Positions 35,772 to 45,189 of a stretch of 57,233 nucleotides of DNA are shown piece after piece. Positions within the stretch are counted from its first letter, which is position 1. Each line of letters starts with the position of its first letter. The DNA is taken from NCBI RefSeq assembly GCF_002222055.1, contig NZ_MUGS01000032.1, positions 1 to 57,233 on the forward strand, in the 5' to 3' direction. The position numbers and the translations under genes were made by a program. The notes under the pieces were generated by a model, which was not told the origin of the DNA, did no database searches, and was given only the letters and a program-made list of their open reading frames with translations. This DNA is from Flavobacterium araucananum (GTDB lineage Bacteria; Bacteroidota; Bacteroidia; Flavobacteriales; Flavobacteriaceae).

Positions 35772-36635
35772 TTAAAAAGTGTCACTGTTTAATTCGGAAA
35801 TCGGAAAAACCAGATCAGTCAGATTATTATTTATATCTACTTCCAAATGTCTTCCGCCGTTTTTTTCAATCATCTGAATCGTTAGATACTTATTCTCAGG
35901 TATAGTAAATTTCTCCAGCGCATAGACTTTTATTATTTCAGATTTATAAGGAATTACAGAAGATGATGAAGTTGCATACAAAGGCTCCAATTCAATTTCC
36001 TGTGAGGCAGTTCGTTTTGATTTTCTCTTATCCCTGATAAAAAAACGAAACTGATCAATATCGTAGTTAATCTTTGATTTGTTTTCAAAAACAACACGCA
36101 GATACAAAACATCCTGCTGGATAAAGATGCCGTTCACCTCCAGTCTGATCTGATACTTTGATTTTTTTAGACCACTGATTTTTTTCTTTTTGGAATACGC
36201 AGCCGAAGCACACTGTTCAATTCTTTTCTGATTTTCGTTTTCTAAAGAAAACAGCACATCCCTGCTTGCAGCCACTGCATTTTCAGCCTTAAAATTTAAG
36301 TCAGGGCAGGAATCATCATAATTCAGTACAAAAACGTACAACTTCCCGTCAGAAGTTATAACTGTCAGATTGGTCTGGAAAAAATGCTGTTTAGCAGCTT
36401 TTACAAGTAGTATATTCTCCAATCCTTTTGCTTTCTGTACAAGCACTTCTGCGCTTCCTTTATCTATGCTCTTGATTGTATATGGAAAAACAATACTTGT
36501 GGTTTTAGAAAAACCTACTTGTAGATTTTTATACTGGTCTTCGTAAAAGACAGTTTCCCTTGCTTTTGACTGTGGATTAACTGACACACAAACCAGCAGC
36601 AAGCTGATTAAAAACAAATAATTCGCTCTTTTCAT
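35772..36635 (-). CDS. traN: Conjugative transposon protein TraN
   Basis: 287 residues with a signal peptide (SLLLVCVSVNPQS). The start of the mature domain, LQVGFSKTTSIVFPYTIKSIDKGSAEVLVQKA, is the Bacteroidetes TraN (VirB9-like) signature. It is thought to sit at the outer end of the conjugation channel. It follows traM by 12 bases. Appears intact, but the rest of the machinery is missing in this window. Confidence 0.9.
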   Translation of the reverse strand: MKRANYLFLISLLLVCVSVNPQSKARETVFYEDQYKNLQVGFSKTTSIVFPYTIKSIDKGSAEVLVQKAKGLENILLVKAAKQHFFQTNLTVITSDGKLYVFVLNYDDSCPDLNFKAENAVAASRDVLFSLENENQKRIEQCASAAYSKKKKISGLKKSKYQIRLEVNGIFIQQDVLYLRVVFENKSKINYDIDQFRFFIRDKRKSKRTASQEIELEPLYATSSSSVIPYKSEIIKVYALEKFTIPENKYLTIQMIEKNGGRHLEVDINNNLTDLVFPISELNSDTF

Positions 36636-36647
36636 ATTTTCTCTCTT

Positions 36648-37937
36648 TTAAGGTTTTAAATTCTTTTGTTTTTCATCATACAGAAGCACCTGATAACCTG
36701 CCTTTACAACCACTTTTATGAGTTTTACCTTTTTACTCATAAGACTTTTGGCTGCCTCGATGCCCATACCTGCGGCCTGTGCTCCCCATGAATCCGAAAT
36801 CCCGGTAAGACCGAGAGTTTGAATGGATCTGTCAGCTGATGCTTTAGCTACATCCCTGTTAATCGCTCCGGGAATGTAGATGCCGTCAATCCCGTCCATA
36901 TCATAGACTGCCAGCTCGACGGGAAATATCGAATTATTGTACTGGATGTTTGTGATTTTTACCTCCAGCCTCTCTCCTTTTAAAGCCGCCATACCATACA
37001 GAAAAGTATTTCTGGGTATCATTGTTCCTTGAAGAAAAATATCATTCGTAAGTCTTAATTTAACCACCGAGCCATTGACAATAGTCTGCGTCTGATGCAC
37101 AACTGCTTCAATAGAATTTTGTATTTCTTCAGCAGGCTGTGCTTCGTCCAGAGAATAAAATTCATTTGTTTTCAAAGAGGTCTGCAAATCGGCATTCCGC
37201 TGAAGTGAGCTTACGTTATTCTCTGCTTCTTTTTTCTGCACTGAATATATTTTGCCTTTTTTACTCTCAGATGTTTGTTTAAGCCTTTCCTGCACGCGCT
37301 GCGGATGCTGTATATCCAAAATATTTTCCAGCATACCTCCTAACTGCTGAAGTTCCGGATCAGATTCCTGCGGTGCGCTCATGGCTGACATAAGTCCTTC
37401 GAGCTTTCTAATTTCTTCTGATTCACCTCCGGAAGTGCCGTAATTCTCAAATTCCCTCATGTCCTGACCGTAAGTCGGGACAGCTGGCTGGCTGATAACT
37501 TTTTCAAGAGCCCTGAGCTTCTCATAAACTTTTTGTTCATTGCGGTCCTGAAAAGACTGAGAATTAAAAGCTGATCTGTTTTTTGGAAGCATGCGGGATT
37601 CAAAATCACTTGTAGAAAAAGAATCTCCTTTATCTTCCGAGACTTTATTATCAATATAGTTAGGATCTTTTTTTATCTGCTCTCGCAGTTTTATCGAATC
37701 AACTGCCGCCTGATCGTAATAGCTCATCTTATCCAGTGCTGAATCTTCTTTAAATTTAGGCAGTGGCAGATTAAAATTGAATCCTTTCTTTTCATCGTTC
37801 CCTGCCATCTTGGATTCCATTCTTCCGCCGCCTAATGAATAAAATAAGAATGTGAGAAATGGAAATGTTATAAGAGGCAGCATTAAAAGCATCTTTCTCT
37901 TTTTAGATTCCTTTGGAGATAATGTTTTCTCTTGCAT
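36648..37937 (-). CDS. traM: Conjugative transposon protein TraM
   Basis: 429 residues. A basic N-terminus is followed by one TM (about 16-34, LLMLPLITFPFLTFLFYSLGGG), a long disordered Gln/Ser/Glu region (about 40-270) and a C-terminal VirB10-like beta domain (GSVVKLRLTNDIFLQGTMIPRNTFLYGMA). It would bridge the inner membrane and the TraN ring. Four bases separate it from the preceding small gene. Confidence 0.9.
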   Translation of the reverse strand: MQEKTLSPKESKKRKMLLMLPLITFPFLTFLFYSLGGGRMESKMAGNDEKKGFNFNLPLPKFKEDSALDKMSYYDQAAVDSIKLREQIKKDPNYIDNKVSEDKGDSFSTSDFESRMLPKNRSAFNSQSFQDRNEQKVYEKLRALEKVISQPAVPTYGQDMREFENYGTSGGESEEIRKLEGLMSAMSAPQESDPELQQLGGMLENILDIQHPQRVQERLKQTSESKKGKIYSVQKKEAENNVSSLQRNADLQTSLKTNEFYSLDEAQPAEEIQNSIEAVVHQTQTIVNGSVVKLRLTNDIFLQGTMIPRNTFLYGMAALKGERLEVKITNIQYNNSIFPVELAVYDMDGIDGIYIPGAINRDVAKASADRSIQTLGLTGISDSWGAQAAGMGIEAAKSLMSKKVKLIKVVVKAGYQVLLYDEKQKNLKP

Positions 37938-37941
37938 AATT

Positions 37942-38193
37942 TTAGTTTTTTAAATTGATCGTCTTAATTTTTGAAGCTGTTGAAACCTCAGCTTGTTTAT
38001 AAAATGTCCTATACAGGTTATAAATTAAATAACCCGATGTCAAAACCGTAAAGAACAGAAGTCCCCAGATCAGTTTTGTTTTAGAGAGCCCATGTGTGAC
38101 GCTCTTCATTTTTTCTGCCCATCTTTTCTGTAATAGCAGATAATACTTGTGATACACAAAAGGCTCAGTCTGTCTTGTAAAAAAGGATTTCAT
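37942..38193 (-). CDS. Small single-TM protein (TraL position)
   Basis: 83 residues with a TM at about 43-62 (WGLLFFTVLTSGYLIYNLY). In Bacteroidetes tra operons a short TM protein, TraL, sits between traK and traM, which is the only basis for the assignment. Confidence 0.6.
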   Translation of the reverse strand: MKSFFTRQTEPFVYHKYYLLLQKRWAEKMKSVTHGLSKTKLIWGLLFFTVLTSGYLIYNLYRTFYKQAEVSTASKIKTINLKN

Positions 38194-38199
38194 AAATCT

Positions 38200-38820
38200 C
38201 TATTTTCTGGTTTCTGCGGAAAGATCTTTGTTTTCAATCGTATTAAACCGCTCGATAAGAAAACCATGCGGATTATTATCGCTTCTTGATACATTGCGAA
38301 GCGCACCTTCTGTAAGCAGGCTTCTTTTCAAAATACTGGTAGTACGGATAATGTTCTGTCTGGCATAACATCTAAAACGGTAGGGATATTCACGGATATC
38401 AATACTCACACTGTCAATCTGGATGGTCTGGCTGATATTTCCTGATATAATACCCGAATAAAAATTGTTTTCCTTCAGGTCATCATAAATCCGTTTTGCA
38501 CTGTCGTCTGCCAGATATAGCGCTTTTGTGATATTGGTTTTAATAACCTTATCGTCAGGATCAAGGGTAAAGAAAAACTTGTGAAAGGTTGTCACGTGGT
38601 CCCTTGCTTCAACAGCAATATTATCTTTTCTTTCCGAAGCGTAAGCTTCCAACGCTTTACCGTTTGCCAGAATATATACTTTATCCTGCATAAGGCTCAC
38701 TGTCTGGAAACTTTTATAGACAGCATAGCAGCTTATTATGATGCAGCCTGCAATTACAAGCATCGTGAAACCTCTCACATATCTAAATGCCGTATCAATG
38801 TTTTTCATTTTGGTAAACAT
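38200..38820 (-). CDS. traK: Conjugative transposon protein TraK
   Basis: 206 residues. The start MKNIDTAFRYVRGFTM and one TM (about 18-36), then ANGKALEAYASERKDNIAVEARDHVTTFHKFFF, is the TraK (VirB8-like) pattern. Two Met codons near the start (38820, 38808) are equally possible. Part of the inner-membrane bridge. Confidence 0.9.
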   Translation of the reverse strand: MFTKMKNIDTAFRYVRGFTMLVIAGCIIISCYAVYKSFQTVSLMQDKVYILANGKALEAYASERKDNIAVEARDHVTTFHKFFFTLDPDDKVIKTNITKALYLADDSAKRIYDDLKENNFYSGIISGNISQTIQIDSVSIDIREYPYRFRCYARQNIIRTTSILKRSLLTEGALRNVSRSDNNPHGFLIERFNTIENKDLSAETRK

Positions 38821-38832
38821 ATGCTCCTGTTA

Positions 38833-39435
38833 TTAAGTCTGTTTAGAATTTCCTTTAAGCCTGTCATTCATATAGTTTCCTTTATCAGTAAAATAAGGAC
38901 TGCTTCCTGCTGTCGCAGCCATGCTGCTGTTCATTCTCCGATCCGCATCTCCCATCGCATCAGCAGTCATTCCGACCGCATTTGAAGAGGTTCTCATAAC
39001 AGAACTAGCTGAACTGCCAAACATACTTGTCACCTTATGACCCAAGGCTCCTCCTCCGCCTGCATGAACTATATAATTGGCAACAGAAGGCACGGTAAAA
39101 TATCCTATGATACCTATTATCATGAAAATTAAATATGACATATCGGTCCTGCTGAAAAAAGTGTCACCTGTTGCCTGCACCTGCGAGAGGTCCAGCTTGA
39201 GCATGAGTTCCTGAATCTTTCCGATTATGCTTCCGAATATATTGGCAACAGGAAGCCAGAGGTAAATATTGATATATCGGGCAAGCCAGACAGTGAGCGT
39301 GTGCTGGAAACCGTCAAATACTGCGATTCCAAATACCAGCGGACCTAAAATGGAAAGCACCACCAGCTGAAAGGTCCGAAGGGTGTCAATGCATAAGGCG
39401 GCCGCTTCAAACAAAACCCTCAGCACCTCGCTTAG
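38833..39435 (-). pseudogene. traJ: C-terminal half of TraJ
   Basis: Only the last 200 or so residues remain: LSEVLRVLFEAAALCIDTLRTF, the transmembrane stretch VVLSILGPLVFGIAVF, RYINIYLWLPVANIFGSIIGKIQ and a flexible tail. Intact TraJ (VirB6-like) is about 330-370 residues. Homology stops near 39435, where the opposite strand begins to encode the coupling protein. The frame has no ATG start. Junction of a large deletion, or a mis-assembly. Confidence 0.85.
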
Positions 39436-40309
39436 CCGCGCATTCCTAAATGAGGCAGTCGACCAGCTGGAGGGCCAGATCGCTTCTGCTAAAATCTCGC
39501 TGGCGAAACTCTCCTCTCCCCAGCTTTACTACGTACTCTCGGGCAGTGATTTTACTCTTGACATTAATAATCCATCCGATCCGAAAATTGTTTCAATGGG
39601 AAACAATCCGCAGAAAATACAGACATACGGGGCTGTCCTTTCACTTTTTGTCAGCCGTCTTATTAAACAGGTAAACCAGAAGGGAAAGCTTAAAAGCAGT
39701 CTCATTTTTGACGAGTTCCCCACTATCTATCTCAATAATATTGACAGTCTGATTGCAACGGCAAGAAGCAACAAAGTGAGCACCTGTCTGGGGATTCAGG
39801 ACTTCAGCCAGCTTCGCAAAGACTACGGCCGCGAGCAGGCTGATGTGATCATTAATATAGTCGGAAATATTATCTGCGGACAAGTCAGCGGGGATACGGC
39901 AAAACAGCTCTCAGAGCGTTTCGGAAAAATAATGCAGGATAGAGAAAGCCTTTCAATAAACAGCAGCGACACCTCCATCAGCCGTTCCCGACAGCTGGAA
40001 TCCGCAGTGCCTCCTTCGAAGATTTCTTCGCTGAGTTCTGGGGAATTTGTTGGCATGACAGCCGATAACCCGGACTGCAGAATTGAGCTTAAAACCTTTC
40101 ACTGCGAGATCATCAACGATCACCAAAAAATTAAAAAAGAAACAGATAATTACAAAGAAATTCCGATCATACGGACAATTGATAATGTTATCATCCAGAA
40201 AAATTATCTGCAGATCAAAATTGAGATTCAGGAAATAATCCACAGCGAAATGGAAAGGATAATCAAAAGCCCGGCACTTTCATCACTGGTTCTCAAAAAA
40301 GAAAAATAA
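39436..40309 (+). pseudogene. C-terminal half of type IV coupling protein (MobC/VirD4-like)
   Basis: About 290 codons remain: LEGQIASAKISLAKLSSPQLYYVLSG, LDINNPSDPKIVSMGNNPQKIQTYGAVLSLFVSRL, the Walker B-like SSLIFDEFPTIY, ATARSNKVSTCLGIQDFSQL and NIICGQVSGDTAKQLSERFGK. These mark the T4CP ATPase of Bacteroidetes conjugative elements. The N-terminal membrane part and Walker A are missing. It reads away from the TraJ remnant, head-to-head. It cannot function alone. Confidence 0.88.
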
Positions 40310-40359
40310 CTTTTAATCCTTAGATGTTTTCTTGAGGCAGAAAAAAAAGAAATGTTTTT

Positions 40360-40794
40360 TTAGCTGCCGGATTCTTTTATTAGCTGCAGTGTCTTTTCGT
40401 CCTCCTCTCCATTGTAATATTTCACAAGCACCTGCCTGAAACATTCAGGCGTTTCAGGCAGAAGTCCAAACAGGGTCATGCAGGATTTCAGTTTTCTTTC
40501 ATCTGGCCTGCCCAGAATTTCCAGTGCCGTTTTATTCTCGATCTCAAGCATTGCCTGGGTAATTTCCACCAGACGTATTCCCAGTATGGGGTGATTTAGA
40601 TACAGTGAGGCTTCTTTTAGGTTTTCAATGCCGTAAAAGATGTTATAATCCGTGAATCCCAGTCCTCTTAGCTGGGGGAAAATAAACCACATCCAGTGGG
40701 TCTGTTTGCTGCCCTGCCTGATCTCGCGCAGTGCGTTCTCATACGTTTGCTTCTGTGCCTCTAAAAAACGGTCCAGATTATATTGCTTTTCCAT
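40360..40794 (-). CDS. DUF1810 family protein
   Basis: 144 residues. The opening LDRFLEAQKQTYENALREIRQGSKQTHWMWFIFPQLRGLG is the DUF1810 signature, with HPILGIRLVEIT and FGLLPETPECFRQVL further on. Members are soluble and of unknown function, sometimes linked to ADP-ribose or calpastatin-like annotation. It is an accessory gene in the element, convergent with the coupling-protein remnant. Confidence 0.9.
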   Translation of the reverse strand: MEKQYNLDRFLEAQKQTYENALREIRQGSKQTHWMWFIFPQLRGLGFTDYNIFYGIENLKEASLYLNHPILGIRLVEITQAMLEIENKTALEILGRPDERKLKSCMTLFGLLPETPECFRQVLVKYYNGEEDEKTLQLIKESGS

Positions 40795-41111
40795 TGCATT
40801 ACTTTTTTCTCACCTGAAATTACAAAATATTTCAATGCCGATCCCAAAACAGGCGTCTGAAATAGGGGTTCAGCCTGCTGTAAAGATTGATAAGGAAATT
40901 TCAATAAAAACGGATTAAAAGAGCCGCGAAAATAGCACCCACAGGCTCCTGCATGCGCATAACGGCCTTGCCGCCCTTCGGGACTTATAGCACTCCGGAT
41001 CCTTTATCGGGCGCTTGATTTTGTGCTTTCTTTTTTTCCGTTTTTTCTTTGAAAAATTTTATGCGGGGCTTGAGAAAAGACAAAAAAAATATTCACTTAA
41101 AATTTTACATC
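40795..41111. other. Non-coding region with GC-rich segment
   Basis: From about 40920 to 41010 the base composition rises sharply above the neighbourhood, with words such as GGCCTTGCCGCCCTTCGGGA and several potential G/C hairpins; no coding frame. In a conjugative element this could be a small RNA, an origin of transfer remnant, or a promoter/leader for ssb. A 27-codon frame (40835-40918) precedes it and has no recognisable features. Confidence 0.45.
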
Positions 41112-41501
41112 ATGGAAATCTCAGGACGAATTACAAAAGATGCCGTAACGGCAAAAGTTTCAAATGACAGGGAGGTGGTAAATTTCTCCATTGCCATAAA
41201 CGACAACTACAGACCAAAAGGATCTGACGAGCTTAAAAAGATAGTAACCTACATCGACTGCTCCTATTGGATGGGTTCCAAAATGGCGCAGTGGCTTAAA
41301 AAAGACACTGTGGTTGAACTCTTCGGCCGTATAGGTATGAATGTTTACAATAATGCCGAGGGCAAAGCGCTCGGTTCGCTGACCTTTCACACCAGTAACA
41401 TTAAAATACTGGTGTTCCCGAGAACAGAAAACACTGCTGAAGTTCCCGCATCCCAAAAGAAAAATACGGATCAAGACACCCCTGACGACCTGCCTTTCTA
41501 A
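41112..41501 (+). CDS. ssb: Single-stranded DNA-binding protein
   Basis: 129 residues from the ATG at 41112 (the open frame reaches 41049, but the extra residues are basic and unlike SSB). The OB-fold shows MEISGRITKDAVTAK, VVNFSIAINDNYRPKG, YIDCSYW and VELFGRI. The end DQDTPDDLPF is the acidic tip that binds partner proteins. It is an element-encoded SSB, likely used during transfer replication. Confidence 0.92.
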   Translation: MEISGRITKDAVTAKVSNDREVVNFSIAINDNYRPKGSDELKKIVTYIDCSYWMGSKMAQWLKKDTVVELFGRIGMNVYNNAEGKALGSLTFHTSNIKILVFPRTENTAEVPASQKKNTDQDTPDDLPF

Positions 41502-41539
41502 TTGGAATATATACCGTTTCACATCAAAATTTATACGCC

Positions 41540-41898
41540 ATGAAAGCCTTTGAAAAATCAGTCTACATAGAATATCCCGTATCCGCCCAGTTCAAAAAAA
41601 TAGTCCTCTCCAATATGGAATCTTATGACGGGACAAAAAAAGAGCAGTTAAAATCTTTCTTGGAAGACCTGCAGAAAAACGGATGCATCTGCGGGATGAT
41701 TTCAGAGTTTATCTACAACTCGGACTGCAGAAAATTCTATATACAGCATTTGGATGATTTGGAAAATATCCGATACGAAATTGAAGATTCCCTTGGGGAA
41801 TCTGTCAAAAACCGCCACCGACTGCCCATTACACCTTTGTATGCTGGCTCTGTTTTGAAAAATACTGTTTTGACATCTACAGAAACAGTTTTGAATAA
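41540..41898 (+). pseudogene. Frameshifted DUF7222-like mobile-element gene
   Basis: The first about 95 codons match a family common in Bacteroidetes elements (SFLEDLQKNGCICGMISEFIYNSDCRKFYIQHLDDLE). After NRHRLP a one-base loss at about 41825 changes frame. The +1 frame restores HYTFVCWLCFEKYCFDIYRN and a TAA at 41896-41898, the expected end for this family. The frame as it stands runs on to 41929 with an unrelated tail. Real decay or a sequencing error. Confidence 0.75.
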
Positions 41899-41925
41899 CC
41901 CTTTTTCAATCTTAAACCTTCCTTT

Positions 41926-42303
41926 ATGAAAGCATCAGATAAATTTAAAACCGCCATAGAAAGCTACCTGAGCGAAAAAGCGCAGAACGATGCCGTTTTT
42001 TCAGCGGACTATAAAAAAGAGAACAAAAACCTTGAAAGCTGTTTCCATTACATTTTCGGCGAGGTCAAAAAAACAGGGGAATGCGCCTTTGACAATCAGG
42101 AAATCTTTGACATGGCTGTGAAGTACTACACAGACGACACGATTGGAACGCCTGCCCCTGTTCAATGCAGAGTGGCAGTAAGCCCCCCTGCCAAACCTGA
42201 TTTGTTCTCGACTGCTCCCGCAGTATCTCAAAGCACAGTTCAAAAAATAGAAATAGTGCAACCCGTGAAGCCTTTACAAACCCTAACACTCTTTGACTTA
42301 TGA
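41926..42303 (+). CDS. PcfK-like protein
   Basis: 125 residues. FKTAIESYLSEKAQNDAVFSADYKKENKNLESCFHYIFGEVKKTGECAF is the PcfK signature; the tail is Pro/Val-rich and disordered. PcfK accompanies PcfJ in conjugative elements, role unclear. Its start overlaps the end of the preceding frame by four bases, and its stop overlaps the PcfJ start. Confidence 0.85.
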   Translation: MKASDKFKTAIESYLSEKAQNDAVFSADYKKENKNLESCFHYIFGEVKKTGECAFDNQEIFDMAVKYYTDDTIGTPAPVQCRVAVSPPAKPDLFSTAPAVSQSTVQKIEIVQPVKPLQTLTLFDL

Positions 42304-42520
42304 TACCTAAAACCGTTATAGAAAAAGAAATCAGCGCCTTAAGCACCACCCTAGCCCCAATCAGACCTCAGATGCATCAGTGGGCGGAAAAAAATATTTT
42401 CCTGAAATGGGCGGTGCTCTCACGGGGGGAATTCCATTGTCTGGAATGTACCCATTCATGGAAGCCTGACAGCCAGAGCCAGTCCTGCCAAAAGTTTATC
42501 AAATGTGCCTCCTGTCCGTC
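42300..42520 (+). pseudogene. N-terminal fragment of PcfJ-like protein
   Basis: It starts MIPKTVIEKEISALSTTLAP and reaches the zinc-ribbon part GEFHCLECTHSWKPDSQSQSCQKFIKCASC, typical of PcfJ, which is normally over 350 residues. After about 42520 the frame becomes hydrophobic, AT-rich and unrelated, ending at 42587, and the restriction gene is found in opposite orientation. The rest of the gene was replaced by the defence cargo. Confidence 0.75.
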
Positions 42521-42561
42521 ATTATTTTTGATATTATTTTTGTACTTATACTTTCTTAATA

Positions 42562-45186
42562 TTATTGTATGCCAACACCATTGTTAGCATCGGAACCTTT
42601 AATCATTTTATAGGTCATATTACTCGCAACAGCTAATTGAGAAGCGTAAGCCGCTTTTGCTTTTACAACTTCATCATCAACCATGTTGTCTCCTTTAACT
42701 TCAATTATAGTGTATGTACCATCATTTAGCTTTACTAAGAAGTCTGGATAATAATTTCTAACTGTATGAGAAACTGGATCGATATAATTGATTACGAAAT
42801 CTGATTGGCCATGAGTAAGCATTCCCGTAAACCAAACTTTGTCTATTGTTTGGTCGTGTAATAAGGTCCAGAAAAGAGCGTTCTCGGGTTTACTGTCAAA
42901 ACAATAATGATCCAGGTGAAATGATTTTTCTTTGAATTCAGCAAACTTAGGATTGCTTAATGATGCTAGTAATGTTTTGTTTGCATTAATTCTATAACAA
43001 TCTCCTTCTTTAGGTACTTTAACTAATTCGATTTCTATTTCATCAAGTTTTTCGAAACTTTCAATCTCGAATAATTCATTGAAAAGACGAGGAATAATCC
43101 AATCATATAGTAATTCGTTATACTCATTTATTTGCTTAACTATTTCTTCTGTTCCTTGCTTAGTTTCTTCTAAAATCATTTTTATTCTAAGCGGTTTAAT
43201 ATTAAGGTATCTTGAAATTTCAGCTATTAAAGTGAATGCAGAAAAATCTCTTTTATCTTTGTATGATGAATAATCTTTGTCTGCAGTGATTTTCTTTGAA
43301 ATATCTATAATACTTCTAGCAGCGCCAACAATTTTATATTTTTCTATATCTGCTTTTTCAAATTCAAAGTCTATTACCGATGTCATTACTTTATCTTTTA
43401 ACTGATGTAGCTTTCTGATTTTTTTGAATTTTATCTTTACTGGTGGTGGAACCAATCTAACTTCAATTTGTTCTTTGTTGTCTCCTGTATTTTTTAAATC
43501 ATCAACAGACATTTTGAAGTTTTCTTGCAATTCAGCATCAAGTATTTTAATATTTTCATCTGACAAGAAAACCTGTCCCGTTTGTTGTATTGGATTTATT
43601 GAACGAAGACATCGCATTGTTGCCTGAAGTACAAATATTTTTGATTTTGGTTCACGGTGCAACGCTACACCAAAAAGAGAACGACAGTTCCAACCTTCTT
43701 TTCCTTTGTTTACAAGTAGAATAAATTGTTTTTCTGACGCTGGAGTGTCTAGGTTTTTAAACTCTCTTAAATCGTCGTTTGTTGTTATGGAACTATCACC
43801 AACGTTGACTAAAATTTTTGATGTTGAAATATTTAATTCTGATAAAACTTGTTCTACTGCTGGCTTTAATTCGTTTTGAAGTTCATCAATTGAGGAAGCA
43901 AAAAAAGCTAATTTTGGTAATAGATTTTCAAATTTTTTATCTTTATTTTTCTTCCAGAATTCAGTAATAGCCAATCTAACAAAAGGAATAGTTTTGTCTT
44001 TGATGTTTTCAAAACCTTGTATGTCAACCTTTTTTAAATACTTGTTAGTAATAGCATCTTGAAGACCGTAAGAATAAACCACTTCTGGTAAAAGACGACT
44101 TCCAACATACGGAGTACCAGTGTAATTGTAACAGCCAACAACACTCGTACCAGCTTCTTTGAGATTTTCTGCTAACTCATTAATAGTTACTCTTAATGAA
44201 GTTGCTGTGTTTTTTAAACCAAAATCAGCTGCTAAAGCATTTCCAAAAACGTGGTGTGCTTCATCTACATAAATACCTAATTGTTTTAATCTTGTAAGTT
44301 TTGCAAAACGTTGATTTGTTATTAAATCGATATCAGTATCAATTTCAAAACCATATAAATCTTCAAAATCTTTGTTTAGAGATTTTGCTTTATACACTTT
44401 ACCAGTATCAGCGAAAAGAGCTTGTGAAGGTGTTTTGGATTTATGCTGCTTTTTTAGAATGATCTTTTGTGTATTAGAAATGATTATATTATACTTTGAA
44501 TTTTCAATAGTATTTAAAGCATCGCCTGTTTCGTCTAAGAAATGAAATTTTAGATTAGTATCTAACCAATTGACATATTCCGGAGGAATAACTTGTGATT
44601 TATCGAAAGTTTCAATCTCCTTTAAAGATTGTAATACTGTTTTATCTGGAGCAAAAACTAAGGCATTGTGGCAGTATCTTTCATCTTTTGGATATTTATT
44701 TGATAATAAAAATTCGTAGAAAATAGAGGTTGCCATTAATACCGTTTTACCTAAACCCATTGTTAAGGCAAAAATGTAATTTGGGTAAACTTGCTCAAAA
44801 GATTTAATTTGTTTGAAAACTTCTTCGAATGTCTTAAGATCTTCTACATTATTATCTTCTAATGGATTAAACAATTTGCCTTGCCCTTTTGTATCTACGT
44901 TTGCTGATAATCTACCTTCAAATTGATTTTGTTTTTTAAACCAATCCTGGAATATATCATAGAGGTATTTATTGTTGCAAAACTCTTTTAAAAACACATA
45001 CATTTCTAATGCCTCGAATTGAGGTTTTCTTAGATAAGCTGTTGTATTAGTTGGGCTATTAAAATCTAAAAACTTCTTTGTTAATGGATTATAAGATGCT
45101 CTTATCTTCTTAGTTTCTTGTTGTAAAAAGAGATTTAAGTAGATATAAAAAGGAAAATCTATGTTTTGTTTTTTATTCTTTGCCAT
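42562..45186 (-). CDS. res: Type III restriction enzyme, Res subunit
   Basis: 874 residues. The helicase motifs are readable: MGLGKT (about 143, motif I), VDEAHHVF (motif II), YTGTPYVG (motif III), GKEGWNCRSLFGVAL and LQATMRCLR (V/VI). Near the C-terminus PDFLVKLNDGTYTIIEVKG (about 818-836) is a PD-(D/E)XK endonuclease site. It cleaves DNA with the Mod subunit when sites are unmodified. It is the last gene of a four-gene operon; four bases separate it from the 97-residue gene. Base composition is lower in GC than the tra region, suggesting separate acquisition. Confidence 0.92.
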   Translation of the reverse strand: MAKNKKQNIDFPFYIYLNLFLQQETKKIRASYNPLTKKFLDFNSPTNTTAYLRKPQFEALEMYVFLKEFCNNKYLYDIFQDWFKKQNQFEGRLSANVDTKGQGKLFNPLEDNNVEDLKTFEEVFKQIKSFEQVYPNYIFALTMGLGKTVLMATSIFYEFLLSNKYPKDERYCHNALVFAPDKTVLQSLKEIETFDKSQVIPPEYVNWLDTNLKFHFLDETGDALNTIENSKYNIIISNTQKIILKKQHKSKTPSQALFADTGKVYKAKSLNKDFEDLYGFEIDTDIDLITNQRFAKLTRLKQLGIYVDEAHHVFGNALAADFGLKNTATSLRVTINELAENLKEAGTSVVGCYNYTGTPYVGSRLLPEVVYSYGLQDAITNKYLKKVDIQGFENIKDKTIPFVRLAITEFWKKNKDKKFENLLPKLAFFASSIDELQNELKPAVEQVLSELNISTSKILVNVGDSSITTNDDLREFKNLDTPASEKQFILLVNKGKEGWNCRSLFGVALHREPKSKIFVLQATMRCLRSINPIQQTGQVFLSDENIKILDAELQENFKMSVDDLKNTGDNKEQIEVRLVPPPVKIKFKKIRKLHQLKDKVMTSVIDFEFEKADIEKYKIVGAARSIIDISKKITADKDYSSYKDKRDFSAFTLIAEISRYLNIKPLRIKMILEETKQGTEEIVKQINEYNELLYDWIIPRLFNELFEIESFEKLDEIEIELVKVPKEGDCYRINANKTLLASLSNPKFAEFKEKSFHLDHYCFDSKPENALFWTLLHDQTIDKVWFTGMLTHGQSDFVINYIDPVSHTVRNYYPDFLVKLNDGTYTIIEVKGDNMVDDEVVKAKAAYASQLAVASNMTYKMIKGSDANNGVGIQ

Positions 45187-45189
45187 AAA

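Noticed and set aside
40652..40918. 88-residue plus-strand frame
   Set aside because: Mostly antisense to the DUF1810 gene, with no recognisable domain.
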